DNA from: Sceloporus undulatus
Taxonomy: Eukaryota; Chordata; Lepidosauria; Squamata; Phrynosomatidae
Direction of reading: 5' to 3'
DNA length: 64,000 bases
Assembly (NCBI RefSeq): GCF_019175285.1
Contig: NC_056523.1
Coordinates: 185,848,418 to 185,912,417 of the forward strand
Each line of letters starts with the position of its first letter. The first letter of the stretch is position 1. Positions 1 through 26,099 of the stretch are shown one piece after another. Under the pieces are notes generated by a model. That model ran no database searches and was not told the origin of the DNA. It worked only from the letters and a program-made list of their open reading frames with translations. The position numbers and the translations under genes were made by a program.

Positions 1-74
1 GGTGGAGGGAAAGGGTAAGAGGTCCAGCAGTTCCTCTCTACCGCCAAGGCCTGGACCAAGGCAGATGGACTGGA

Positions 75-400
75 CATCCTTTTTAAATTGTGGTGCCCAG
101 AACTGGACAATATTCCAGGTGGGGCCTGGCCAGAGCAGAACAGAGTGGCACTATTACTTCCCTTAATCTAGACACTATACTTCTATTGATGCAGCCTAAA
201 ATCGCATTGGCCTTGTTAGCTGCCGCATCGCACTGTAGACTCATGTTCAATTTGTGATCTACTTGGACTCCTACATCCCTTTCACATGTAGTCTCATTCA
301 GCCAGGTGTCTTCCAACCTATATCTGTGCATTTTTATTTTCATTTGTTCTCTTGTAAAACTCTGGGAGTCATAAAAGTGTCCCATTTGCCCAGCTGGAAT
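75..400 (-). mobile_element. CR1 LINE fragment, reverse-transcriptase C-terminal region
   Basis: The minus strand encodes the CR1-typical block DVGVQVDHKLNMSLQCDAAA followed by KANAILGCINRSIVSRLREV and RPHLEYC. A frame change before the FWAPQFKKD segment shows the copy is decayed. The same module is seen in the longer CR1 at 48.5-50.1 kb. Confidence 0.85.
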
Positions 401-855
401 AATACATTTGGCAAAAATACTCTCCCCACACTTTCACAACCTGAAGAGTCATGCAGAGGGGAGAAAACCCCACACACCATCTTTTCGTTTGCCTGCCAGG
501 TTTAATAATCCAGTAAGGCTGAGTGTAGTGTCTTGTTTTGCTTCTGATGGTCTTTAGTACAGATAGGGAATGGCATTGTTTCTGAATTCACCTTCTATTA
601 TCCCACCCAGCATGGTCATGTTGGCTAGCGTTAATGGGAACCGAGTTCAACAACCTGGCGGCAGCTCTTTTCCAATCCAACCTGGAACTGTAAAGATCCT
701 TGAAACTGAGGCAAAGCTTTTAGATGCCACACACACACTCAATCCCTGTGCTATGAGCCAGTTTTGTAGGTGTTCACCAGAAAGACTAGAACTTACTATG
801 TTCCACGCTGTAAGTCTACCCTTTGATAGCAACGTTAGCCTTTTAGCCCTGAATA

Positions 856-1088
856 CAGTGGGCCCTTGGTATCCACTGGGGTTTGGTTCCAGGATCCCCC
901 ATAGATAACAAAATCAGTGGATACTCAAGTCATGTTAAATACAATGGCACAGTAAAATAATGTCCCTTACATAAAACAGCAAAATCAAGGTTTGCTCTTT
1001 GGAATTTATATATACATACTCAAATATTTTCAAGCTGTGGATGCCTGAACCTGTGCATAAAGAATCCATGGATACAGAGGGCCAACTA
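856..1088. mobile_element. Tigger/pogo-like MITE
   Basis: Terminal inverted repeats (CAGTGGGCCCTTGGTATCCA left; TAGTTGGCCCTCTGTATCC as complement on the right) are flanked by TA on both sides, the target duplication of Tc1/mariner-class elements. Related copies lie at 19267, 39528 and 47483. Confidence 0.8.
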
Positions 1089-1800
1089 TACTTTGCACTA
1101 GACTCTAGAGATTGTGGCACTATTGGGGCCACATGGTCCCCAGACTTAGTTCAGTTTTAAACTACACTTTGCATGCTGTTTTCCACAGAATTAGATACAT
1201 TTGAATGCCTTTAAATACTAGGAACCTTAATTTCTACATCATTATGGAGAAACCAAGAATGCGTAAGGCTTGGATAGCTTTTAGAAAGTCACAATTGTTT
1301 TCTCACATATTTACCTGTTTTCTACCTAGGCAATATCTGAAACCCTGTTTTTAAAGTAACATGAGAGTATTTATGCAGCACTATAGTACCATACTCATTT
1401 TTGATATGTGTTGTCATCCAGTTTGGGTCATTATAGTATTGTCCAATTTATTCCACTTGATAATATTCCAGGGTAGAAATGTACATTGGGCTGTCCGCTC
1501 AGTTGCTTTTGCTGGAATCAGTGTATGCTGGCGGTCTGTATTTCTCCAATGGTATTATTCAGTGTCTTCTGTACCCTTTTCTCATACCCTCTTCCTGCAC
1601 TGTCCTTTTCACACATTTTCAGTCTCTCTTGCACTAACTATGGCATTGACTGACTGGGTAGTCAGGATATCTGCTACTTAAGCAGCAGCACAACCTTTCA
1701 TTTCATTACATTATGTGACATCGTGTAGTATGAAGTAAATCTACTACATTTAGGCCCAGGCCAATAACAGTAACAAATTTCACCCAATGCTGTCTAAATA

Positions 1801-2094
1801 CAGATTGAATCTCCCTTATCTGAAATGTTTGGGACCAGAAGTGTTTTTTGGGATTCTGGATTATTTTGGAATGCCTATATTTACATATACATCTATGAGC
1901 TATCTTGGAGATGGGACCCAGGTCTAAACACAAAATGCATACACACCTTATGTACATACCCTGAAGGTATTTTTTAAAAATAATTGTGCATGAAACAAAG
2001 CCTACACACACTGAAACATAAGAAAGGAAAGATGTAAGCCACCCATGAAAGAAATTTTGGTTTTTGGAATTCCAGATAATGGATATTCAACCTG
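1801..2094. mobile_element. Tigger-like MITE, second family
   Basis: The element starts CAGATTGAATCTCCCTTATC and ends GGATATTCAACCTG, with TA on both flanks. The interior (GGGACCCAGGTCTAAACACA) matches the copy at 34908-35218, so this is a two-copy family within the window. Confidence 0.8.
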
Positions 2095-3369
2095 TAGCTT
2101 TTCTAGTCAAGTCTGTTTCCAAAGTATTGGTGAAGCCCTATAAAGCCCTATAGTACTTTGGGCCAAGCTACCTAAGGGACTATATTGTCTCATAAAAGCC
2201 TCTCTGTACTTTGAGATGTCAAGAAAGGCCCACCTTCCTTATTCCTGTCAGCTGTGTGATGTGAGAAGAGTATTTTACTGTCTATTCTCAAGATGTAGAC
2301 CTTTCTCTTGAGAGAAGCTAATCTGGCCCCCTCCTTGTCCTTTTCCCTTTTGGGGCAGACAAAAATATTTTTAAAATTCAACCAGGCCTTTTGCACCTAA
2401 GCTGGGATGTGCTGTTTCCTTTATTGATATCTTGAATTTTAATATCTTGTGACTTAATTAGCATGTTGCATTTGTTATTATTGTTAGCTACTTTGAGGCC
2501 CACAGTTGGGAGAATAAGAAAACAATATACTAAATACTTAATGTTACGCTTAAAATGTGGCTACAAGGCATGCTTCAAGAAAACAAATAATTTTGAGAGA
2601 CGCACCATAACAGGAAATCAAGCTATATATTATTTTTACACGACTGTCTTTTTCTCTAGTTATTAAAGAGTCTGGGTGAAATGAAAACCTTGCCTGGCTT
2701 CAGAAAATGCTGACACCTCTTTTTAGTGTAATCCTTACCATGAATGCATGGCTTCAGAATTCTACAGAATTCTGCAAAAAGATGCTGGAAATCCCACAAA
2801 AGCTTGCAGACCATTTTTTCTTGAAGAGACCCAACAGATTATTTCCTAAAGCAAAACAGTATTCTTAAAAACAGCTCCTGTTCTAAGCCTTGTCAGAACT
2901 TGGAATAATCAAACCTTTTCATCACCATTCATACTTCTGCAATCTTATCTTAGATGGCAGTCTAAAGTGGAGCCAAGAAAACGTATAGTGAAAAGTTCTT
3001 TTTTAATGTTACTGGACAGTTGTGAAGTCAAAGAACGAGCAATAATGAATAACGATTGGCCAAATGTCCTGTCTAGGACAGTGCATGGACATAAAGGAGG
3101 CAAGCAGTTATCTGGACTACATGCATGCACCAACACAGAAAAGCACTTGTTTCAGTCTCCCCCTATGTCTTAGAGGGAGACTTTAACAAGGGCTGTTTTG
3201 TGTTGGTTTAAAGACAAACAGAGAGTTGAGTAAAGAAGTCTGGAGAGTACTCAGTTCTTTCTCCTTAGCAGCAGCCAAAGGCCTCCAGGCCTTTCTACAT
3301 TTGTCCAGGTTTCAGATCGTGGACACAGCACTCCACCCTTCCCTTGTTCCTCGGTTAAACAATAAAGGA
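2095..3369. other. Intergenic sequence, nothing recognised
   Basis: No exon, RNA gene or repeat I can name. Short open frames exist on both strands but lack splice context or recognisable protein motifs. Confidence 0.5.
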
Positions 3370-3920
3370 CCACGGCCTTTTGCAAATGTTTATTGACTCA
3401 ATTACTTCTCTTACCAGTTCTGACCTACGCTCTCCACCCACTCACATCCCCCTCCCCACAAGCCAACCAGGGCAAGGCCTCCAGGTACTCAGAAGATGAT
3501 AAAGGAGTATTCCCTGCTACTATCCCCCTCCTCAGGACAGGACAAGAAAGGGTAGAGCCTCCTCCCAGCACCAGTGAATGACGGAGGAAGAGGGAGGTGG
3601 TGGTGCAGGAGCCAAAACACAACACGACTAACATTAACTTGAAAAGGGCAGGGTGGGAGGTGGGGGGTTAAGGCGCCTCAATAACATGACATAACTGCAA
3701 GGTCTAAAGGGAGAGAGGGAGGGGTCACAGCAGCAGAGGGTTTCCCACACTCTGATCAACACAAAAACCAGGGAGCGGGGGGGAGGGTGTCCTAAAAGGG
3801 TACAAAAAGTTATTCATGTCTTGAGTCACTTTAACGGTGATGGGTGGGGCAGGGAGGCGGACCCTCCCCCCACACTAACAGTCCGTGGCAGGCAGGTGGG
3901 TGGTGCTAGCAAGGAGACGG
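3370..3920 (-). other. UBA1: UBA1 3' UTR with poly(A) signal
   Basis: About 550 nt follow the stop codon. The minus strand has AATAAA at 3394-3389, so cleavage is expected around 3360-3375. The UTR contains several G/C-rich runs and no repeat I recognise. A plus-strand AATAAA lies at 3361-3366, only about 20 nt away, which would fit a convergent transcript end or be chance. Confidence 0.8.
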
Positions 3921-18458
<14,538 letters not shown>

Positions 18459-18789
18459 CTAATTGCAAAAATGGCAAAACGCAACTGTAAGAATATAGAA
18501 CTTTAGCTACAGCCTGCAAGACTACAAACACTGATTATACAAATCTACAATTTACTCATGGTGCTGCAGAATTCTGGCACTGGTCAAATATATAAACCTG
18601 TGATTTTATGTGAAGAATACTGGGGGAGGGGGGGAGAGGAGGCATGGGGGGATTATAAAAACCACAGACTATTCCTATGAATGAGCCATAGTAACTGATC
18701 CTCCCTCCACCCATATTTGTCTTTGCTGCCAAATGGGTTGCAGTGCCTCTTCATTTAAAAGCAATATTGATGACGATGGTTTCTTAGGA

Positions 18790-19890
18790 ACACATGGATT
18801 ACTCACTGTTGTGTGAATAGACTGAGTCATAACAGCTGACTTGATGCAATAGCAAGAAACACTAAAAAAGAGAATAACCCTCTTTTTGGAAGCACAGAGT
18901 CTCTCATAATAAATTTGGAAGACTGTGCTAAAGCATTTGACAATATGTATTGGGAAATGATGTGGGAGGTGTTACGTAGAACAGAAGTAGGTAACAGACT
19001 AATAGAATGGATTGAGGCAATATATTCAAATAAAAAAACTTGTATCATAATAAATGAGTAAAGAACTAAACTGATACAAATTCAAAAAGGAATGTGTCGA
19101 GGTTGACTGTTATTGCCTTTGTTATTTTTAATGCCCCTAGAAATATTGCTAACAAACATATGAAACAACCAAAAAAATAAAAGGGGTAAAAATTAAAGAG
19201 TAGAATTTAAAACATGGGCCTCTGCCGATGACCTGGCCATATCCTTGTGACCCCCAAAATGATATACAGTTGGCCCTTGGTATCCATGGGGGGTCCATTC
19301 TGGACACCGCCCCAACGGATACCAAAATTTATGGATGTTCCATTGTCCCCAATGGATGCGGCACCACTGGGGACAAGGGAACTTCTACAGCCCCCATTCT
19401 CTCCACCTCCCTCCCTCTGGCCTGACTGGCTGAGCCAGTGCCACCCCAGCCACCGGAAGCCTGCCTTACTGCTCTCACCAACGGCAGGCAGCTGCCTCCT
19501 CTTCCTCTTAAAACCAATGGCATGTGCTGCCATTAAACAAAATGGGGGCTTACTGTCCAGAGATGGTCAAATCTGAAGATGGCAAGTCCTCCGATAGGGA
19601 GGGCAGACTGTAATAAATTTGATGATAGAATTAGGAAATTTTCAAAACATATCAGGAATAAAAATAAACAAACATGAAACAGTTCAAACAAAAACAAACA
19701 AACATGGATTCCCAAGAAATCTTAACATGGGTATAACAATTATGAATAAAAATCTGGACGTATTTGTCAATAATTGTTAAAAAAAAACCTTGGGAGAAGG
19801 TAAGATAATATACTCCCCAAAAACTATACAGTACCTGGTGAAACATTACCAATAATTAGAAGACTGTGCATGCTAACATATGTGATTTAT
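18790..19890 (+). mobile_element. L1-type LINE reverse-transcriptase fragment, split by a MITE
   Basis: The plus-strand frame reads DCAKAFDNMYWEMMWEVLRR and IEWIEAIYSNKKTCIIINE, then WASADDLAIS, matching the L1 RT core including an A-D-D motif. Stops and frame changes show it is dead. The element is interrupted at 19267-19610 and appears to continue to about 19890. Confidence 0.75.
19267..19610. mobile_element. Tigger/pogo-like MITE nested in L1
   Basis: Ends CAGTTGGCCCTTGGTATCC and (complement) CAGTCTGCCCTCCCTATCG are flanked by TA duplications. LINE sequence lies on both sides, so the MITE is younger than the L1 copy. Confidence 0.8.
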
Positions 19891-20090
19891 ATCTGTCCAG
19901 GAAAGAAATGCTCATTCTTTTATGGCCAGTTTGGTCAAAGCAGCTCAGGAAGTGCAGACATGCTACTGCTTCCTCATGCCTAGGTTCCAGCAGCTGGTGC
20001 AAAGCCCACCCTCTCTCCCTACTGCCACTACTATGGCCATGGAAAGAAAGAAGAGTAGCCCATATAAACTGGAAGTACTCCCTTTAGGAA

Positions 20091-20431
20091 AGCAGTGGCT
20101 TAGCGGTTGAGACGCTGACTCTGACAACTGTAAGATTGGCGGGTCTGCAGTTCGAGGTCCAAGTGGCATGTGACAGAGTGAGCTCTCATCACTAGTCCCA
20201 GCTTCTGCCAACCTAGCAGTTCGACAGCATGTAAAAGTGCAAGTAGATGAATAGGTACTACTTCGATGGGAAAGTAACAGCGTTCTGTACAGTTATGCTG
20301 GCCACATGATCATAGAGTTGTTTTTGACAACGTTGGCTCTTCAGCTTAGCAACTGAGATAAATACTCTTCCGTACAGTCAGACACAACTTGACAACCTTG
20401 TCAAAGGGGAATACCTTCACCTTTACCTTTA
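20091..20431 (+). mobile_element. tRNA-derived SINE with ACCTTT tail
   Basis: The tRNA-like head has an A-box-like segment (TTAGCGGTTGAGACGC) and a B-box-like GCAGTTCGAGGTCC. The body contains CCCAGCTTCTGCCAACCTAG and the tail is a CACCTTTACCTTT run. This is a second tRNA-SINE family, distinct from Sauria SINE. Confidence 0.8.
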
Positions 20432-21350
20432 ATCCCCTTAGACTATAAAGCTGAAGGCAAGGAATTGTTAAATTAACGATCTTCAAGATGCTCTCAAAGT
20501 CTTTTTGGCTGAAGGGTGGGATATAAATGCTCTAAATAAATAGCAGTGCTGCCTACTATTTCTTAGAAGGGAATCCTATGCTTTTTAAAAAGTGAAACCT
20601 GTGGTGTAAATCTGTGGTAACAGAATGTAACTCTGAAGGAGCTGGCAATGAACTTCACTGAACCAGGTGAACTCATACCACAATTCCCTCCCAAGAGGAG
20701 TGGCAGTTTGCTACAAAAAGAATCGAAAGTCAAGTAAGGAGGGGCTGGGCATGAATCAGGCAGGAAACAGTCAGTCTCAGCTAGCAGGGGTTCAGTCATT
20801 GGGAACTTCCAAGCAATGAGCTCTACCATTCCAGAAACAGTAGACTGTGATGCCATTCAATCTATTTATGAATCTAATGAACTATAGCATAGCTCCCAAA
20901 GGGGATTTCTGTAAATTGGGGAGAGGACAGTATATCTCCAGTTTCCTTTCTGTGACCTGTCCTACAAAGATCCTTCACTCCCTAATTTAGCTTTTTTTCC
21001 CCTGGGTGACACCCTTCTCATTCTCCATATTTCATCTTATAGGACCAGCAGAGTTGTCAATAAGATTCCCATCTCCAACTCTGCAAAAGATCTACAAATT
21101 CAGAAGGTGGCACCAGAAGTGAGTGGCTGTTCTATTTTACAGCCAAAAATGAGACTGGGCAGATCAGCACAGGATGAGAACTGGCCTTTGTCAGTTATTC
21201 ATCCTTAATGTGGAAATTTGGTAGAACCACATAGAGAGTGCGAAAAATGAACTGCAAGAGGAAAATTAGGATTTGGTCACACTATGTTTGTTATAGAGGC
21301 AACATTCACCTCTTCTGTGCCATCAGATATGTGTTAGCTTGATCTTAATA

Positions 21351-21604
21351 CAGTGGTACCCCGGGTTACGAAATTAATTCGTTCCGCCGCCGCTTTCGTA
21401 ACCCGAAATACTTCGCAAGCCGAAAAACCCATAGGCGCTAATGGGGAAAAGCCGCGATTTCGTGTGAAATAGCGCCGAAAAGCACCAAAAAAATTTTCGT
21501 AACCCGAAATAACCTTCGTAACCCGGAACAGTTTTTTTAAATGGATTTTTTTCGTAACCCGGAAATTTCGTAAGGCGGCGCTTTCGTATCCCGGGGTACC
21601 ACCG
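21351..21604. mobile_element. Mariner-like MITE
   Basis: The 254-bp element has terminal repeats CAGTGGTACCCCGGGTTACG and (complement) CGGTGGTACCCCGGGATACG, flanked by TA. It is CpG-rich and has little coding potential. A second copy lies at 44144-44484. Confidence 0.85.
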
Positions 21605-21872
21605 TATATACCTACTCAGGACACTCTCCAATTGATCCTGTCCCTAGGACGGGACTTGCAACCTATTTAAAGGGTTTCCAGGCAAGGTAGCTTGTTACCC
21701 CCGCGCTGCCTTTTTTTTTCTCAGAAAAGAGATGGCCTAGAGAATCTGCCAGGGTCAGGAACAGCTTTAGAGGGACATGTGTAGCCTCATTGCCACATTC
21801 TGTTCACCCCTGTTTTAAGAGGTATGTTTAGGATTGCAGTCCAAAGCCTTAAAACCTCTTTGAGTCCTATGC

Positions 21873-21992
21873 TGCTGTTATTGTTGTGTGCCTTAAAGTC
21901 ATTTCTGACTTATGGCAGCCCTAAGGGGAAGCTATCACGGGGTTTTACTAGCAAGATTTGGTCAGAAGGAGTTTGCAAGTTGCCTTTCTCTA
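21873..21992 (-). mobile_element. Sauria SINE 3' fragment
   Basis: TTGTTGTGTGCCTTAAAGTC and the TGACTTATGGCAGCCCTAAG block are the complement of the Sauria/BovB 3' end. Confidence 0.85.
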
Positions 21993-22639
21993 ATACCACC
22001 TAAATAGAATTCAAAGATCTCTGTAACATGAACACTAAGGATGTTCAGATGGCCCTTCAGATGTTTTGGCCTTCAGCTTCCAGTTTCTTACTACTGGCCA
22101 TGTTGGTAGAGGCTGATGTGAGCTGAAAGCCAAAACATTTGGGGGAGACTAAAGGCTTTCCACACCCTACATTAACTGTATCTGAATGGATAAATTCACA
22201 CAGTATCATACAGCCTAGGAATATGTCAACTTTTATGTTTTGTGTGGGATATCTTCTCTTTTGTTTTCAGTATCTATTTCTATGCATGTTAAACTTTACA
22301 AAGTGAGAGTACCAATTCAGGATCAGCTAACAACCTTTCCCAGTGACACTGAATGAATATCCTTGCTTCAAAACAGGGCACAACCAGTCAACACTCATTA
22401 CAATAAACTAGTGTCTGTCATCAGTAATGGACTGGATGAGAGCAAACTAATGGATGCTCCGCCTAGACAAGACAGAGGTACTCCTGATCAGTCAAAAGGC
22501 AGATCAGGGAACAAGGATTTAGCTTATGCTGGATGGAATTACACTTCCCTTAAGGATGTAGGTTCACAGTTTTGATATATGCCTAAGCTCAGCTTTGAAC
22601 CTAGAGGTTTCTGTGATGGCCAAGAATGCTTTTGCAGTT

Positions 22640-23260
22640 AACATTTGTGTGTGAAACGTGCTGTTCCTGGAGATGCCTGATCTGGCCATGGTTACACATG
22701 CTCTGGTGACATCCTGCTTGGTTCACTGTAGCATGCTTTCCATGGGGCTGCCTTTGAAGAATGTTCACAAAGTTTAGTTGGTACAAAGAACTGTGGCTAG
22801 AGTGTTAATTGGGGCTGGTTCCCTCACCTCCACTGGCTAATCTGTTTCCTGGCACTATTCAAATGACTGATTATGACCTATAAAGCTCAATGTGGCTTAG
22901 TTCCAGGCTACTGACAGACTGTCTCTTCCAAAGTGAGCCTGTTCACACCCTGAAATCCACAGGAGTGGCTCGCTCTCAGCCCCACTGCCTTTACTGGTAT
23001 GGTTGGTGAAAACCCAAGAAAGGGCCTTTTCAGTGGCTGCCCCTATACTTTGAAACTCCCTCCCTAGGAAGGCTAGAATGGCCTCTCCTTGCTGTCCTTT
23101 CATTAGTAGCTGAAGATTTTTTTTATCCAGACAACATTTTAGAATATAAGGTTTTTAACAAAGGGTTGTTAGTGCTGTATTGTTTGCTATCGGACTGTTT
23201 AACTTTTAAAAACTTTTTAGAATGTATGTTTTTAATGTGGTTAACAGTTTAATTCAGTGA
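22640..23260 (+). mobile_element. L2-type LINE 3' fragment, old
   Basis: The order of blocks matches the intact L2 tail at 61266: CACTGGCTAATCTGTTTCC, ATGACCTATAAAGCTCAATG, GGGCCTTTTCAGTGGCTGCC, then a T-rich 3' region. Many indels indicate age. Confidence 0.7.
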
Positions 23261-24689
23261 CTGGTAATATTTCAAACAGGCAGAAGCATGACATGTGAAG
23301 AAAAATCCCTGCTATGTAGCACCACAAAATCAGTGCTGAGGGAAGAAATGTACATCCTTACTTCTGCCCCATAAAACAGGTGCACTATCATTTATTAAAG
23401 CCAGTTAGATGATTCATACATAGTCTGTTTAAATCCATCCGCAAGTGCTACATTTATTCTTGGGGCCTGAGACAAAGACAGATGGGAGAACAGACTGGGT
23501 TCCCAAACCTCCAATGTCAGCCCTGCTCTTACCCTCCCACAGCACAAACAACTGCTTGCATTCCTGCAGAGCTAATACAGCCCCCTTTGCCTCACAAGCT
23601 CAAGGAATGCGCATCCGTTTTGACAGCGCCCGGCTGCTTTGCCATATGCTGGGCTTAAAATTAACTAGCATCCCTTTGCCTTGTGGAGCCAGCCAACAGT
23701 GACACAGCAAGTTGATGACAAGTGACTGCATTTCCTCAGCCAGGAGGAAACCAGAATCTGAAAGACACGTCAGCAAGATGCCAAGTTGAAGTATGATGCT
23801 GCCTTCTAGCAGCAAAGCAGCCTGAAAACAGTCTTGCACTGAGGGACTTGAGCAGGAAAAAGAAGCACTTCCTAGCTAAAGGGTAGGAGAGAAGAAGAGT
23901 AGGGCATCCGGGCTGAGGACATGCATGTCACTGAGGCTGATCCCTCATACCTCAATGTTTTGGATACAGCTAGAACCTTTAAAGAAAGATTCTGCTAAAG
24001 CACAAAGGATTCTGCTAAAGTACAATTGCTTCCTACTAGGACTCGAACTAACTTCAGATGGTACAGATGAATGCCAGCAATGTTCCCAGCTCCAATCTAG
24101 CCCTACCGATAAATTCACTATGGTCATATGTGGACTCAGATATCAGCTGAAGCATCTTCACGATTATATATCCAGTCTACCATACATGCCTTACAAAAAG
24201 GATTACTAAGATGGTATCTGTCTTGACATTTATTAAACCAATACTAAAAATAATGGACATGCTTGCTCTTATTTCCATGTCACTTACTTTCACTATAAAA
24301 TCTGAGGTCAACCAAGCCCCCTAAGGTTTAACATAGAGGGACAGAGCAGCAAGTAAAATGGGCATCGTATACTTACCTGAGATGCCAAATACACCCTAAT
24401 CTTAGTAAGGATACTATCATATACTTCAAGGTACATTAGCAACCTTTCAAAAGGATCATCCATTAAAACCATCCATCCACCCACACAGCTTCATCACTGG
24501 GTTGTTTACAGCAAGTAGGATCATAGGAATGAAGAAAAGAAAAGAAAAAAGCTCTAGCCCACAATTTCTGTACACACAACACCTGACTAAAGAGTCTTCT
24601 ACATGATTTCATAGGAAAAAAGAAACATCTCAGGACAGAAGTAGATACATTCTCAATGCTAAGGAAAGGATTAGAATTATTTTGAGAAG

Positions 24690-24900
24690 TGAAGCTGTGT
24701 TGTTTTAATGTGTCTTAAACATTTTTATCTTTTAAAACTATTTGATATTTTAACATGTAATTTATTTTAATTATTGTAGTAATTTAATTCTGTTTTAATG
24801 TACTATTTTATATAGTTTTAATTGTACTGTTTAATGTAATTTTTAATGTTGAATCTGCTCTGAATCCATCTTGGGAGGAGTATAAATGAATAGGAGGAGG
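24690..24900 (+). mobile_element. L2-like 3' UTR fragment
   Basis: A T/A-rich stretch leads to a degenerate version of the L2 tail (TGAATCCATCTTGGGAGGAG, TATAAATGAATA), followed by AGG and AGT trinucleotide runs at 24893-24927. Confidence 0.55.
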
Positions 24901-25001
24901 AGGAGGAGGAAGTAGTAGTAGTAGTTGTTAAGATGCACATTGGACAGCATCCTTTTAGTGACACAAGCATAACTCTACTTTATCTTTTGGTTGTTGTAGA
25001 G

Positions 25002-25125
25002 CAGTGGCCTCTAAACTGTGCTTATTAAGGGATTTTGGACTCCCAGCTCCCAGAATACCAGACATTGGCCAACATGGCTGAAGCTTCTGGGAACTGAAGT
25101 CCAAAATCCCCTAAAGGACACAGTT
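25002..25125. mobile_element. hAT-like MITE
   Basis: CAGTGGCCTCTAAACTGTGC start and a complementary CACAGTTTGGGG end enclose a palindromic interior (GGACTCCCAGCTCCCAGAAT and TTCTGGGAACTGAAGTCCAA). The same family occurs at 51883. Confidence 0.65.
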
Positions 25126-25839
25126 TGGGGCAGGGTGGGGGAGTAGGAGTAGGAATAAGGAGTAAAGGGTAAGCTTTTTTTTTTACAGTAGGAATAAAGA
25201 GTAACAAAATGTATTTGTTACTCCTTATTCCTGTTATAATATTGTACATGCAAACACCAAAAAATAATTTTATTATATTGCACTGGGGAAGGGACTGGGA
25301 GGCAAAGAGAGACACTTACACATACACACCAGCCTTGCAAAACAACCGGGGCTTTTCCCCAGGGCTAGGGAGTAGGAGTAACATTAAGAAAAAATATCTT
25401 ACTCTGGAGTAGGACATGGAATAACCCCAAAATCACCACTACTCCTCAGCCCTGGTTTGGGGACTACTGTTATAGAGGTAGGTATTCTCTTCCAGCCTCC
25501 ACAATGCCCCAAGAGCCCAGTTTTGCTGCAATAACTCCTCCTGAAAAGCCATTCTGGGTTGAGGAACACCATGAAGGATTGGAGAAAGATAAGCAGACCT
25601 ATGACAGCTTCCACTGAAACACAGCCTATCTTGGCTGAAGATGTCATCAGTCTCTGTTTGGCTATGGGGCATGCACAGATGCTTCTCTGGTCCCCCTGTC
25701 CCAGCTATTCAGGGGGCCTATCACAGCAAAACTATGAGTACAAAGAGCAGTTTTTGGGGGGTCCCATCTGTGAAACTCTTATGCCACACTGAACAATGTA
25801 AGATCTTGGTCAGTGATGCTCTAATTGTAGAAGTGCTAT

Positions 25840-25960
25840 TATTATTATTAACCTTTATTTATAAAACACTAAATTTACACAGCGCTGTACATACAATCTA
25901 TTAATTGGACGGTTCCCTGCCCTCAGGCTTACAATCTAAAAAGACACAACACAGAAGGAG
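25840..25960 (-). mobile_element. LINE 3'-end fragment with ATT tail
   Basis: Complement of a LINE tail: AGATTGTAAGCCTGAGGGCA, the GTACAGCGCTGTGTAAATTT block, then AATAAAGG and an AAT repeat. Confidence 0.6.
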
Positions 25961-26099
25961 AAGGGAAAGGTGGTGGGGAAGAGGCCTCTCTAGAAGGATA
26001 ATACATATAAAATACACAGCAATATAGGAAATGATTCAATAAAACAGGCAACAAAAGAATATCAAATAGTAAGCGACTACTGCTAGAAGGCAGTATAAG

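Noticed and set aside
2967-3173. Plus-strand 68-codon frame ahead of the plus-strand AATAAA
   Set aside because: No motif, no splice context and an overlapping frame on the other strand; coding status cannot be supported.
23925-24209. 94-codon plus-strand frame in UBA1 intron 1
   Set aside because: No recognisable domain or splice sites and base composition like the surrounding intron.
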